Shown: positions 18,696-30,223 of the stretch, one piece after another
Numbering within the stretch: position 1 is the stretch's first letter
How the letters are laid out: the number at the start of each line of letters is the position of its first letter
From: Pseudonocardia autotrophica
Lineage (GTDB): Bacteria; Actinomycetota; Actinomycetes; Mycobacteriales; Pseudonocardiaceae
Assembly (NCBI RefSeq): GCF_003945385.1
Contig: NZ_AP018920.1
Span: forward strand, 6,076,001 to 6,140,000
Length of the DNA stretch: 64,000 nucleotides
Direction: 5' to 3'
Translations under genes and position numbers: made by a program
The notes under the pieces: model-generated
The model's input: only the letters and a program-made list of their open reading frames with translations
Told to the model about the DNA's origin: nothing
Databases searched by the model: none

Positions 18696-19934
18696 CTATC
18701 CGCCCTCCCCGCGCCGGTACTCGTCGCCGAGCCGCGCCGGTGGTCGTAGTCGTTGGGACGCCGCGGCCAGCACGATCAGCGTGACCAGCTGCGGCGCGTA
18801 GGACGCGAACTCGCTCGGCACGGTGTCGAACGCCCAGTACAGCGCGTAGACCACGGCCCCGGCGCCGAGCGCGACCGCGGTGGCCGTCCACATCCGGCGG
18901 ATCGCCCACAGCACCGCGACGACGACGGCGACCAGCGTCGCGCCGTAGAGCAGCGCGTGCACCGCCTCGCCGCCCGCCCGCAGCTGCAGCCCGTCGACGT
19001 AGCCGAACAGTGCCGACCCGACCAGCAGCCCGGCCGGCCGCCAGTTGCCGAAGATCATCGCGGCGAGGCCGATGTACCCGCGGCCGCCGACCTGGTTCTC
19101 CAGGTAGCCGAGCTGGCCGGGGTTGAGCACCAGTGCGGCGCCGCCGAGACCGGCCAGCGCACCGGAGACGATCACCGCGACGTACTTGTGCGCGATCACG
19201 TTCACGCCGAGCGACTCGGCGGCCACCGGGGACTCGCCGGAGCTGCGCAGCCGCAGCCCGAAGGAGGTCCGCCAGAGGATCCAGTAGCTGACCGGCACCA
19301 GCCCGAAGCCCAGCACGACGATCGGGGTCAGGCCGGTGACCAGGCCGGACAGCAGTCCGGCGAGATCGGAGACGAACACCCGCTGCTGGGCCTCCAGCGC
19401 CTGCAACCCCGATGACAGTCCCGGCACCGAGAACTGTTCGAAGCCCTCCAGCCGGGGTGACTGGCGCGGGTTCTGCGAGACCGGGGTGAACACCAGCGTC
19501 GCCAGGTACTTGGTGAGGCCGGTGCCGAGCAGCGTGATCGCGACACCGGAGACGATGTGGTTGACGTTGAAGGTGACGGTCGCGATCGCGTGCACCAGGC
19601 CGCCGAGCGCACCGAATGCCAGCCCGCCCAGCACCGCGGCCCACGGCCCCCACTGGTAGCCGGCCCACGCCGCGCCCCATGTGCCGAGCACCATCATGCC
19701 CTCGAGGCCGATGTTGATGATCCCGGCGCGTTCGGCCCACAGCCCGCCGAGCGCGGCGAACAGGATCGGCAGCCCGAGCCGGACGGCCGCCTCGGAGGTT
19801 CCGGACGAGGCGAGCTGGGTCTGCCCGGTGAGCGTCACGGTGACCGACAGGATGAGCACCAGCCCGGCCGCGATCAGCGCCGATCGTGCCCAGCCGGGCA
19901 GCCGCCCGGCCCGTTCCAGCACCGCCGCGGTCAT
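18696..19934 (-). CDS. nucleoside ABC transporter permease 2
   Basis: This 412-residue inner-membrane protein is of the BPD-transp_2 type (NupC/YufQ-like). It has about 8-10 hydrophobic helices and the family words GLWAERAGIINIGLEGMMV and NVNHIVSGVAITLLGTGLTKY. It pairs with the permease encoded just upstream to form the channel of a BMP-type nucleoside importer. ATGA overlap with the upstream gene and abutment with cdd downstream show a single operon. The C-terminus is short and charged. The exact nucleosides transported cannot be read from the sequence; the operon enzymes point to pyrimidine and perhaps purine nucleosides. Confidence 0.9.
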   Translation of the reverse strand: MTAAVLERAGRLPGWARSALIAAGLVLILSVTVTLTGQTQLASSGTSEAAVRLGLPILFAALGGLWAERAGIINIGLEGMMVLGTWGAAWAGYQWGPWAAVLGGLAFGALGGLVHAIATVTFNVNHIVSGVAITLLGTGLTKYLATLVFTPVSQNPRQSPRLEGFEQFSVPGLSSGLQALEAQQRVFVSDLAGLLSGLVTGLTPIVVLGFGLVPVSYWILWRTSFGLRLRSSGESPVAAESLGVNVIAHKYVAVIVSGALAGLGGAALVLNPGQLGYLENQVGGRGYIGLAAMIFGNWRPAGLLVGSALFGYVDGLQLRAGGEAVHALLYGATLVAVVVAVLWAIRRMWTATAVALGAGAVVYALYWAFDTVPSEFASYAPQLVTLIVLAAASQRLRPPARLGDEYRRGEGG

Positions 19935-21003
19935 GTCGACGCCCCCACCGGTTGCTGCGGTACCTCGGCGGCGACCCGGCGTTGCTCGGCACGCCGCTCG
20001 ATCCGACGCACCACCTCGTAGGCGACGACGACCGAGAGCACGATCAGGCCCTGCATGATCAGCACGATCTCCCGGGGGATGCCGACGACGTCGAGTGCCA
20101 CGGCGGACTTGTCCAGGAACGCCCAGAGCAGCGCGCCGAGTGCGATGCCGACCGGATGGTTGCGGCCCAGCAGCGCGATCGCGATGCCGGTGAAGCCGTA
20201 GCCCTGCGGCGAGCTGAGCGTGTAGGCGTGGTCGCGGCCCAGCAGCTCGGGCAGCCCGACCAGACCGGCGACCGCCCCGGAGAGCAGCAGCGCGATCAGG
20301 ATGGTCCGGCGCGCGTTCACCCCGCCCGCCGACGCCGCCGTCTTCGACTCCCCGGAGGCCTTCAGCTCGAACCCGAAGCGGGTCCGGCCGAGCAGGAACC
20401 AGTAGCCGACACCCAGCACCGCCGCGACCGCGACCATGCCGAAGATCCGCCCGTTGCCGACGTCGATGCCGGGGAACCAGCCGGACTCCGGGATCGGCGG
20501 CGTGGTGATGTTGTTGCCGCGCAGCTCGCCGAACGTCTCGGCGCGGATCAGGTACGCGATCAGCCCGGTGGCGATCGCGTTGAGCATGATCGTCGAGATG
20601 ACCTCGGAGACGCCCCGGTAGGCCTTGAGCAGCGCCGGGATCGCGATCCACGCGGCCCCGGTCAGCATCGCCACCAGCATGATCAGCACGGTGTGCAGCA
20701 CCGGCGGCAGGATCACCGTCCCGCCGACGATCGCGGCCACGCAGGCGGCGACCCGGAACTGGCCCTCGACGCCGATGTTGAACAGCCGCATCTGGAAGCC
20801 GATCGCGACCGCGAGTGCCGCGATGTAGTAGACGGCCGCCGAGTTGACCGTGTCCACCGCGACGGTGCCCGAGCCGAGCTGGGATCCGATCGTGGTGAGC
20901 GCCGTCCACGGCGACGCGCCGCTGATCAGCAGGGCGATGGCGCAGAGCAGTGCGGCGACCCCGATCGCCAGCGCCGGTGCGACGACGGCGCCGCCCAGGC
21001 GCC

Positions 21004-21007
<4 letters not shown>
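19931..21007 (-). CDS. nucleoside ABC transporter permease 1
   Basis: This 358-residue permease is of the BPD-transp_2 family (NupB/YufP-like). Signatures include QMRLFNIGVEGQFRVAA, the EVISTIMLNAIATGLIAYLI loop and GYGFTGIAIALLGRNHP. It has about 8 membrane helices. The start is the GTG at 21007, overlapping the ATPase stop by 4 bases. It is the first of two non-identical permeases that should heterodimerise. Regulation is likely through the promoter upstream of the lipoprotein gene, as no internal promoter space exists. Confidence 0.9.
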
Positions 21008-22541
<1,534 letters not shown>

Positions 22542-22545
<4 letters not shown>

Positions 22546-23687
22546 CGGGTGGACTGGACCTCGATCTCACCGGCGATGATCGCGGCCCGGTAGGCCTCGA
22601 GCTGCGGTGCGATGTCGTCCACGAAGTCACCGGAGGTGGAGTAGCCGACGCCGTCGTTGGCGAGATCGAACCGCTCCGGGAGCGCCTCGACCGTGTTCCC
22701 GGCGACCGCGTTGACGTAGTCGAACACCGCCACGTCCACCCGCTTGATCATCGACGTCATGATCACGTCGCGGACGGAGGTCAGCTGCGGTGAGTTGTAC
22801 TGGTCGGAGTCGACCCCGATCGCCCGCTGCCCCGCGGTCTGCGCGGCGGCGAACACGCCCTGGTTGGACTGCCCGGCGGCGGCGAAGGAGATGTCGGCTC
22901 CGCCGTCGTACTGGCCGGCGGCGATCTCGGTGCCGCGGGTGGCGTCGTTGAACCCGGTGAAGTCACCGGCCGGCGAGATGTACGCGGAGTCGACCTGGAT
23001 GTCCGGCGCGACGGCCTTGGCGCCCTGCTCGTAGCCGGCGTCGAACTTCTGGATCAGCGGGCTGTCCACGCCGCCGACGAAGCCGACCCGGCAGGTCTCG
23101 GTCTTCAGCGCGGCCGCGGCGCCGACCAGGAACGAGCCCTGCTCCTCGGCGAACACCAGCGGGGTGACGTTCGGCAGGTCGACGGTGTCGTCGTCGACGA
23201 TCGCGAACTGGGTGTCCGGGAACTCGGTCGCGACGGTCTGCACGCCGTTGGCGTAGTTGAAGCCGACCGCGATCACCGGGTTGAACCCGCCCTCGGCGAG
23301 CTGGCGCAACCGGGTCGTCCCGGCGTCCTCGCTCTCGCCGGGCTGTGCGGTGGCCTCCCGGGTGTTCTCCCGGACCAGGCCGAGCTCGGACACCGCGCGG
23401 TCCAGACCTGCCGCGGCGGCGTCGTTGAACGACGCGTCGCCGCGCCCGCCGATGTCGTAGGCCAGGCCGACCCGCAGCGCACTCGCGTCCGCGGGCGCCG
23501 CCTCCGGGGCCGGCTCCGCGCTCGCCGCCGGGACCGACGGCGGTGCGACCCGCTCGCACTCACCCTGCGCGGCTCCCCCGCCGCCGGTGTCGCGGGCACA
23601 GCCCGACAACGCGAGTGCCGCGACGGCCCCGACCGCGATCGCGGTCGCGAACCTGCCTCGCCGTCCGATGCGCTGGTTGTTCCGCAC
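22542..23687 (-). CDS. BMP-family nucleoside-binding lipoprotein
   Basis: This 381-residue lipoprotein has a positively charged start (QRIGRRGR), a hydrophobic stretch and the lipobox LALSGC near residue 27, then a Gly/Ala/Glu-rich linker and a periplasmic-binding fold beginning at ALRVGLAYDIGGRGD. This is the PnrA/Med class, which captures nucleosides at the outer membrane face. I place the start at the GTG at 23687 because AGGACG precedes it at proper distance. It is the first gene of the import and catabolism operon. The 205-bp gap to the divergent SRPBCC gene must hold its promoter. Confidence 0.92.
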
Positions 23688-23892
23688 GAACGTCCTCCCC
23701 CGTTCCGGCGCCCGCCGGTCGGCGGCGCGCATCCCGCGGGACGGTAACCGCTCACCGTGCCGAGCGGCAGGGTCGCAACAGCGCTGTGACAGAACGCGTC
23801 GACAGGCGGTCGAGAAGCGGGCGGGCGGTAGTCTCCGCGCGCCCGGAGTCGATCTCCACCGGGCCAGTCGCGTCGAAGGGGACGAAGCCGTC

Positions 23893-24354
23893 GTGGATCG
23901 AGCCGAGCTGACCGTGCAGGCCGCACCGGAGCGGGTGTGGGACCTGATCTCCGACATCACCCGGGCGGGTGAGTGGAGCCCGGAGGCCGTCGGCGGCCGC
24001 TGGAGTGGTGGTGCCACCGGCCCCGCGACGGGTGCACGGTTCGTCGGGCTCAACCGGCACGGTGTGATCCGCTGGCCGACCCACTGCCGGGTCACCGAGT
24101 GCGAGCCGGGCCGCCGGTTCACCTTCGTGGTGACCGAGTCGAAGACGGCATGGGGCTGGACACTCACCCCCACCGACGACGGCGCGGGCACCCATCTCGT
24201 CGCCTGGCGGGAGGGCGTGGGCACACCCGCGCTGCCGATCCGGCTGCTGCAGCGCAGCGGGCTGCTCGGCCGGGACCGGGAGGCCCTGATGCGCGACGGG
24301 CTGGAGCAGAGCCTGCAGCGGGTGCGGACGATCGTGGAGTCCGCGGCCCGGTAG
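23893..24354 (+). CDS. SRPBCC-superfamily protein (polyketide cyclase/dehydrase type)
   Basis: This 153-residue protein has the helix-grip fold pattern. A first strand (VDRAELTVQAAPERVWDLISDITRA) includes the common VWDLISD element. Central strands follow (RWPTHCRVTECEPGRRFTFVV, WGWTLTPTD), then a long C-terminal helix (EALMRDGLEQSLQRVRTIV). Members bind hydrophobic ligands in a deep cavity. No catalytic residues can be assigned. AAGGGGAC precedes the GTG. It is divergent from the nucleoside import operon and 14 bp upstream of the DacB-like gene, so it may be co-transcribed with it. Confidence 0.85.
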   Translation: MDRAELTVQAAPERVWDLISDITRAGEWSPEAVGGRWSGGATGPATGARFVGLNRHGVIRWPTHCRVTECEPGRRFTFVVTESKTAWGWTLTPTDDGAGTHLVAWREGVGTPALPIRLLQRSGLLGRDREALMRDGLEQSLQRVRTIVESAAR

Positions 24355-24368
24355 GGCATGCTTCCGGG

Positions 24369-25925
24369 GTGACCAGCGCCCCGAGCCCGCGGGCCGTGTC
24401 CCGCATCGCGGCGCTCGCCGTCCCGGGACGGCTCCTCCTGCTGTCGCTTCCACTGCTACTGCTCGGCGCGGCGCCCGCCGTGGCGGCCCCCGCCGTCGCG
24501 GTGCCGCCCGTCGCGGTGCCGTCGGTCGCAGTGCCATCCGTCGCAGTGCCGTCCGCCGCAGTGCCGCCGGTCGCAGCACCGCCGGTCGCAGCACCGCCGG
24601 TCGCGCTGCCGTCAGTCGCAATGCCGGCCGCCGGCTCGCCGCCCGCCGGATTGCCGCCCGCCGGATTGCCGTCCGCCGCGATGCCATCCGCCGCGATGCC
24701 GGCTGCCGGGTCACCGGCCGGCACGGCGTACGTGGCCGGGCTCTGCCCCGGCCAGGAGGTACCGCCGGGGCCGCCCGCCGAGGAGGAGGCCGCGCCGGTG
24801 GCGCCGCTGCCGGTGCCCGATCCGCCGGTCGGCGGCCTCACCGGCTGCGCCGAGGCGCATGCCGGGCCGGTCCCGCCACCGCCGGTCGGGGTGGCGTCGT
24901 ACCTGGTCGCCGATCTGGACTCGGGCGCGGTGCTCGCCGCCCGCGCGCCACACGCCCGGCACCGGCCGGCGTCGACGATCAAGCTGTTGCTCGCGCTCGT
25001 CGTCGACGACGGGTTGCCGCCGGAGCGGATCGTCACCGGCACCGTCGAGGACGCGAACATCGAGGGCAGCCGGGCCGGGATCGGCCCCGGCGGCCGCTAC
25101 TCCGTCGAGCAGCTGTTGCACGGCCTGCTGCTGGCCTCGGGCAACGACGCGGCGCATGCGCTCGCCCGCGAGCTCGGCGGCACCCCGGCGACGCTCGCCG
25201 CGATGCGGGACACCGCCCGCGGGCTCGGCGCGCTGGACACCCGGCCGGCCACGCCGTCCGGGCTCGACGGGCCGGGCATGTCGTCGTCGGCCTACGATCT
25301 CGCGCTGGTCCTGCGGGAGGCACTGGACCGGCCGCGGATCGCCGCCGTGCTGAGGGCCCCTGGCATCGCGTTCCCGGGGTTCGCCGACCGTCCGGGGTTC
25401 GAGCTCGGCAACGGCGACCGGATGTTCGGCACACCCGGCTTCCTGGGTGGCAAGAACGGGTTCACCGACGCGGCGCGGCACACCTATGTCGGCGCCGTCG
25501 AGCGGGACGGGCGCCGGCTGGTGGTGGCGCTGGTGCGCGGCGAGCCGCAGCCGCTGCGGATGGTCGACCAGGCACGCGCGCTGCTCGACTGGGGATTCGG
25601 CGTCACCGCGAACGGAATCGGGACGCTGGTGGCACAGGTCCCGCCCGGAGGCGGCGAGCCCGCCGCTCCCGGGAGCCCCGCGGCCCCCGGGGACCCCGCC
25701 GCACAGGAGGGCTCCGGGCCGGCGGAGGGCGCTGGATCATCGGAAGGCTCCGGGTCATCGGAGGGCACCGGGCCCTCCGGCGATCCGGAGCCGTCCGGAG
25801 GTGCACCCGAAGCCGGTGCCGAGGGGGCCGGTCCGGCCGAGGCGGCCGTCGTCGGAGGGGTGGCCGCCGCGGTCGGCGTGGTCGCAGCGGCCGTGGCCGT
25901 GCTGCGACGCCGGCTGCGGCGCTGA
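24369..25925 (+). CDS. dacB: D-alanyl-D-alanine carboxypeptidase (DacB-like penicillin-binding protein)
   Basis: This exported protein of about 518 residues has a signal segment (LLLLSLPLLLLGAAPAVA), a low-complexity region of Val/Ala/Pro/Ser pentapeptide-like repeats (about 40-115), an S11 peptidase domain (about 175-410) and a C-terminal Gly/Ser/Pro/Glu tail ending in a hydrophobic helix and Arg anchor. Penicillin-binding motifs are STIK (nucleophile Ser), SGN, and GGKNGFT in the position of KTG, with Asn replacing Thr. It trims peptidoglycan stem peptides outside the membrane. The position resembles M. tuberculosis dacB1 (Rv3330). CATGCT lies 6 bases before the GTG start. Confidence 0.9.
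   Translation: MTSAPSPRAVSRIAALAVPGRLLLLSLPLLLLGAAPAVAAPAVAVPPVAVPSVAVPSVAVPSAAVPPVAAPPVAAPPVALPSVAMPAAGSPPAGLPPAGLPSAAMPSAAMPAAGSPAGTAYVAGLCPGQEVPPGPPAEEEAAPVAPLPVPDPPVGGLTGCAEAHAGPVPPPPVGVASYLVADLDSGAVLAARAPHARHRPASTIKLLLALVVDDGLPPERIVTGTVEDANIEGSRAGIGPGGRYSVEQLLHGLLLASGNDAAHALARELGGTPATLAAMRDTARGLGALDTRPATPSGLDGPGMSSSAYDLALVLREALDRPRIAAVLRAPGIAFPGFADRPGFELGNGDRMFGTPGFLGGKNGFTDAARHTYVGAVERDGRRLVVALVRGEPQPLRMVDQARALLDWGFGVTANGIGTLVAQVPPGGGEPAAPGSPAAPGDPAAQEGSGPAEGAGSSEGSGSSEGTGPSGDPEPSGGAPEAGAEGAGPAEAAVVGGVAAAVGVVAAAVAVLRRRLRR
24479..24716 (+). repeat. degenerate in-frame minisatellite in the DacB-like gene
   Basis: About fifteen degenerate copies of a 15-base unit resembling GTCGCAGTGCCGTCC encode runs of VAVPS, VAAPP and related pentapeptides. 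The copies are imperfect, but the 5-codon phase is kept throughout. Confidence 0.75.
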
Positions 25926-26024
25926 GTCCGGATCCACCGGTGGTCCGGGATCGCGGACACTGCCCGCGTCGTCGCTCCCGGCACCGCTGACCAGCAGGCG
26001 CTACGGACGGGAGCGCCCGACAGG

Positions 26025-26157
26025 CCCGGACCTCGGCGGCCCGGCGGGAAGCGTCACGCCCGGACCTCGGCGGCCCGGCATCAAGCGTCACCCCGGACCT
26101 CGCTTGTCCAGCCGGACGCGTCGCGCCGGACCTCGGTTGTCCGACGGATCGCGTCAC
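26025..26157. repeat. four tandem copies of a 33-34 bp repeat
   Basis: Units begin at 26025, 26059, 26092 and 26125. Each starts with CCGGACCTCG or a close match and ends with GCGTCAC or GCGTCGC. The first two copies are nearly identical; the last two share a TTGTCC word in the middle. They lie in the 312-bp gap between the DacB-like gene and the DUF222/HNH gene, about 70 bp before its promoter. The rest of the gap has no gene. Confidence 0.8.
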
Positions 26158-26224
26158 CACCCCGATCTGCGTCCTGTGTGGAATTGCCTGGAACTCGTTC
26201 TAGAGAGCGGCACACAATCCCCGG

Positions 26225-26245
26225 TAGACTCGAACACATGTTCGA
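26225..26245 (+). promoter_or_regulatory. leaderless promoter with a perfect LexA (SOS) box
   Basis: TAGACT (26225-26230) lies 7 bases before the ATG at 26238. Overlapping its last base, TCGAACACATGTTCGA (26230-26245) is an exact match to the mycobacterial LexA consensus TCGAAC-N4-GTTCGA. The box covers the transcription start region and includes the start codon in its spacer. LexA binding should block initiation directly. Confidence 0.85.
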
Positions 26246-28040
26246 CATCGATGGTGGGTTGCTCAGCCCGGAGGCGGTCGCGGCCGATCCGTGCCCGCAC
26301 GGCATGACCCGCGAGCTGTGCGGACTGCTGTGCGGGGATGACGATCCGGCCGTCACGGTGGATCCGGATCGGCCGGTGGGTTTCGCGTTGGCGTTGGACT
26401 GTCAGCTCGCCGGGGACAGCCCCGAACTGCTCGACGATGCCCAGCTGCTCGATGTGGTCGAGGGTGCCGAGCGGATGGAACGCTGGGCCTCGGCGCTGCG
26501 TACCCGGATGCTGGCCGTGTTCGCCGACCGGCACCCACCGGGCAGCAGCGCGCCGCCACCGGGCGCGGATTCGGGTGCGGCGGCGCCGGTGGGGCGGTGG
26601 TTACCCGACCAGGTCGCACTCACGTTGCGGGTGTCGTTGGAGGAGGCCCGCTGCATGCTCGCGGGCGCGGTCAGGTTCGCGCATGTGCTTCCGGCGACCC
26701 TGGCGGAGTGGGAGGCGGGCCGGATCGACGAGCGCAAGGCCGACGCGATCGCACACGCCACGAGCGTCCTGACCGATGAGGTGGCGCGGGAGGTCGAGGC
26801 ACGAGTGTTGCCCGGCGCGGCTGCCGCGCCCCGCCGGTTGTTGCAGGATCGGTTGCGTCGCACCGTGGCGCGGGTGGACCCGCAGGGTGCGGCGCGGCGG
26901 CACGAGCGGGCCAAGGCTGATCGGCGGATGTCGATCAGCCGGTCCGATGACGGGATGGCCTCGTTGTGGCTCTCCGCCGCCGCCGAGCAGACCGAGGCGT
27001 CGTGGCGGTCGGTGGACCGGCTGGCCAGATCCCTGGGCGCCGACGACCCGCGCACGCTGGAGCAGCGGCGGGTCGACCTGGCCCACCAACTCTTGCAGGG
27101 CACGGTGTCGATCACCGACCTGGCCGCGGTCCGAGAGGCCGTCTGCCAGGTCCTCGCCGCCGGAGCAAACGCCACAGTCGGTGCGGGCACGACAGCCGGT
27201 GCAGCCGGCGGAGACGGTGCAGCCGGTGTAGGTGCTGGAGGCGGTGCAGGTGCTGGAGGTGGCGCAGCCCGGCCGGCCGGTGCCGGACCGGTTGACGGTG
27301 CCACAACCAGCTGGGCTCGCGGGGCCATCGGATCCCATGGGGTCAACGGATCCTGTGGGGCCACCGGGGGAACCCGGGAAGCCGGCGTCGCCGATACTGC
27401 CGCGTCGGCGGGTCTGTCGCCCGAGGCGCTGGCCGAGGTGGTCGCTCAGGTGTTGGCGGCCAGGGCGGATCCGGTGGCGGCGATCGGGCGCAAGCCGTTG
27501 ATCCAGGTCGTGGTCTCGCTCGACACGCTGCTCGGCGATGACCGCCCGGCCGAACTGGTCGGACACGGGCCGATCCCGGCGACCACAGCCCGGGCACTGG
27601 CCGCCGGTGGGGTGTGGGCGCGGTTGGTGGTGGATCCGCTCTCGGGGGAGGTCCGCGATCGTGGGCGCAGCACCTACGCCCCGCCCGACGATCTGGCTGA
27701 TCTGGTGCGGGCTCGCGATGGAATCTGTCGTGGTCCGTTGTGCAGCAGACCGATCCGCGATCTCGACCACCTCGTCCCCTGGGCCGACGGTGGTATGACC
27801 GACGCGGCGAACCTGCACGGTCTGTGCCTGCACCACCACAAACTCAAAGACGCACCCGGCTGGCAGGTCGTCGCCGGAGAGGACGGGTCGCTCACCTGGA
27901 TCAGCCCGTGCGGCCGCCAGGAGACGACCCGACCGCACGACTACCGGCCCCACCTCACGAACCCGGACACACCACCACCCTCCGACAACCCGGAGGCTGC
28001 GACCGCTGATCGAGGTGTCGACGATGCCCCGCCGTTCTGA
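26238..28040 (+). CDS. DUF222 / HNH endonuclease-domain protein (13E12-like), SOS controlled
   Basis: This 600-residue protein has an N-terminal DUF222 region (about 1-290), a Gly/Ala-rich linker of about 70 residues with GAG and GGA repeats, a second conserved block (about 375-480) and a C-terminal HNH nuclease motif: CRGPLCSRP, then DLDHLVPWADGG, then NLHGLCLHHHKLKD. All HNH metal and catalytic residues are present. These proteins resemble the M. tuberculosis 13E12 repeat family, several of which are LexA-regulated (established, recalled). The ATG at 26238 sits within a perfect SOS box, so induction by DNA damage is expected. The substrate and biological role are unknown. Confidence 0.9.
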   Translation: MFDIDGGLLSPEAVAADPCPHGMTRELCGLLCGDDDPAVTVDPDRPVGFALALDCQLAGDSPELLDDAQLLDVVEGAERMERWASALRTRMLAVFADRHPPGSSAPPPGADSGAAAPVGRWLPDQVALTLRVSLEEARCMLAGAVRFAHVLPATLAEWEAGRIDERKADAIAHATSVLTDEVAREVEARVLPGAAAAPRRLLQDRLRRTVARVDPQGAARRHERAKADRRMSISRSDDGMASLWLSAAAEQTEASWRSVDRLARSLGADDPRTLEQRRVDLAHQLLQGTVSITDLAAVREAVCQVLAAGANATVGAGTTAGAAGGDGAAGVGAGGGAGAGGGAARPAGAGPVDGATTSWARGAIGSHGVNGSCGATGGTREAGVADTAASAGLSPEALAEVVAQVLAARADPVAAIGRKPLIQVVVSLDTLLGDDRPAELVGHGPIPATTARALAAGGVWARLVVDPLSGEVRDRGRSTYAPPDDLADLVRARDGICRGPLCSRPIRDLDHLVPWADGGMTDAANLHGLCLHHHKLKDAPGWQVVAGEDGSLTWISPCGRQETTRPHDYRPHLTNPDTPPPSDNPEAATADRGVDDAPPF

Positions 28041-28070
28041 CAGGGCACCGGGAAGGAGGTGGATCGGGGC

Positions 28071-29135
28071 TCAGCGGCGGCGCCGGCCGAGTGCCCGCAG
28101 TCCCAGCGCCCCGCCGATCACCCCGGCGGTGACCAGACCGGCCGAGGCCAGCGCCCCGGGACCCTCCCGCACGACGTACTGCGGCCGGATCACGGCGGGC
28201 CCCGGGATGTCGCGCGGCCCGTGGTCGTTCTCCTCGGCACTGGCTGCCCAGGCCGTCACGAACAGCAGGAACCGGGAGGTGAAGAAGATGAAGATCAGCA
28301 GACCGAGGATCGGCCCGAACGCCTGGCCGACCGGCGTGCCGCCGAAGCTGCCCAGGTACAGGACCATCACCCGCTGCAGGATCACGAAGCCGATCGCGCC
28401 GAGCAGCGCCGCCTTCGCCGCGCTGCGGAAGGTCACCGGCTCGCGGGGCAGCCGGGCGATCACCCAGAGGAACACCAGCCAGTTCCCGAGCAGGCCGACC
28501 AGGAACCCGACGATGTTCAGCAGCACGATCGCCCAGCCCACCCCGCCGAGCCCGACCATCCCCAGCAGGGTCACGCCGAGCGAGCCGGTGACCGAGGCGA
28601 TCGCGAACGACAGCACCATCGCCAGGCCGAGCCCGACCAGCGCCAGCAGGTCGAACGCCAGCCGCTTGATCATCGGCGGGGCCTCGTCACGCTGCCCCCA
28701 CTGCTCGGTGAGCGCCTCGCGCAGGTTGCTCATCCAGCCGATCCCGGAGTAGAGCGCACCCCCCAGACCGATGAGGCCGATCGCGCCCGCCCGGTCGACC
28801 GCGGTGTCGACGACCTGGCCGAGCGTCTCGCCGAGCCCGCCGGGCGCCGCCGACGCGATGCCGTCACGCAGCTCCTCGAGCAGTTCGGGGTTGCCGCGCA
28901 GCACGAAACCGGCCGCGGCGAAGGCCACCATCAGCAGCGGCACCAGCGCCAGGATCGAGAAGTAGGTGATCGCCGCGGCGTAGTGGTCACCGTGGTTCTC
29001 GGTGTAGCGCTCCCCGGCCCGGACCAGGTGGTCGAGCCAGGGGTGCTTCTCACGCTGACGCTCCAGGAAGGTCGGGCCCTCCTCCTCGTCCTCGTCGAAC
29101 CGGTGCGCCGTCGTCGTCGGACGGTTGTCGGCCAT
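28071..29135 (-). CDS. YihY/BrkB-family inner membrane protein
   Basis: This 354-residue membrane protein has an acidic N-terminal tail, then the family segment HYAAAITYFSILALVPLLM and about six hydrophobic helices of the virulence-factor-BrkB (YihY) type. The C-terminus is short and Arg-rich. Its function is unknown in most bacteria; an old ribonuclease BN label for this family is now considered wrong. It lies downstream of trpS on the same strand (gap about 41 bp), as Rv3335c lies next to trpS (Rv3336c) in M. tuberculosis. Confidence 0.88.
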   Translation of the reverse strand: MADNRPTTTAHRFDEDEEEGPTFLERQREKHPWLDHLVRAGERYTENHGDHYAAAITYFSILALVPLLMVAFAAAGFVLRGNPELLEELRDGIASAAPGGLGETLGQVVDTAVDRAGAIGLIGLGGALYSGIGWMSNLREALTEQWGQRDEAPPMIKRLAFDLLALVGLGLAMVLSFAIASVTGSLGVTLLGMVGLGGVGWAIVLLNIVGFLVGLLGNWLVFLWVIARLPREPVTFRSAAKAALLGAIGFVILQRVMVLYLGSFGGTPVGQAFGPILGLLIFIFFTSRFLLFVTAWAASAEENDHGPRDIPGPAVIRPQYVVREGPGALASAGLVTAGVIGGALGLRALGRRRR

Positions 29136-29176
29136 CGTTCCCCCGGGGTCGGTCGTGCTCGCCCGCCCGGGACTCG

Positions 29177-30223
<1,047 letters not shown>

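Noticed and set aside
26180..26215. GAAC-TC-GTTC near 26190 as a second SOS half palindrome
   Set aside because: Spacing of 2 instead of 4 bases and no TC/GA ends. The true box lies at 26230.
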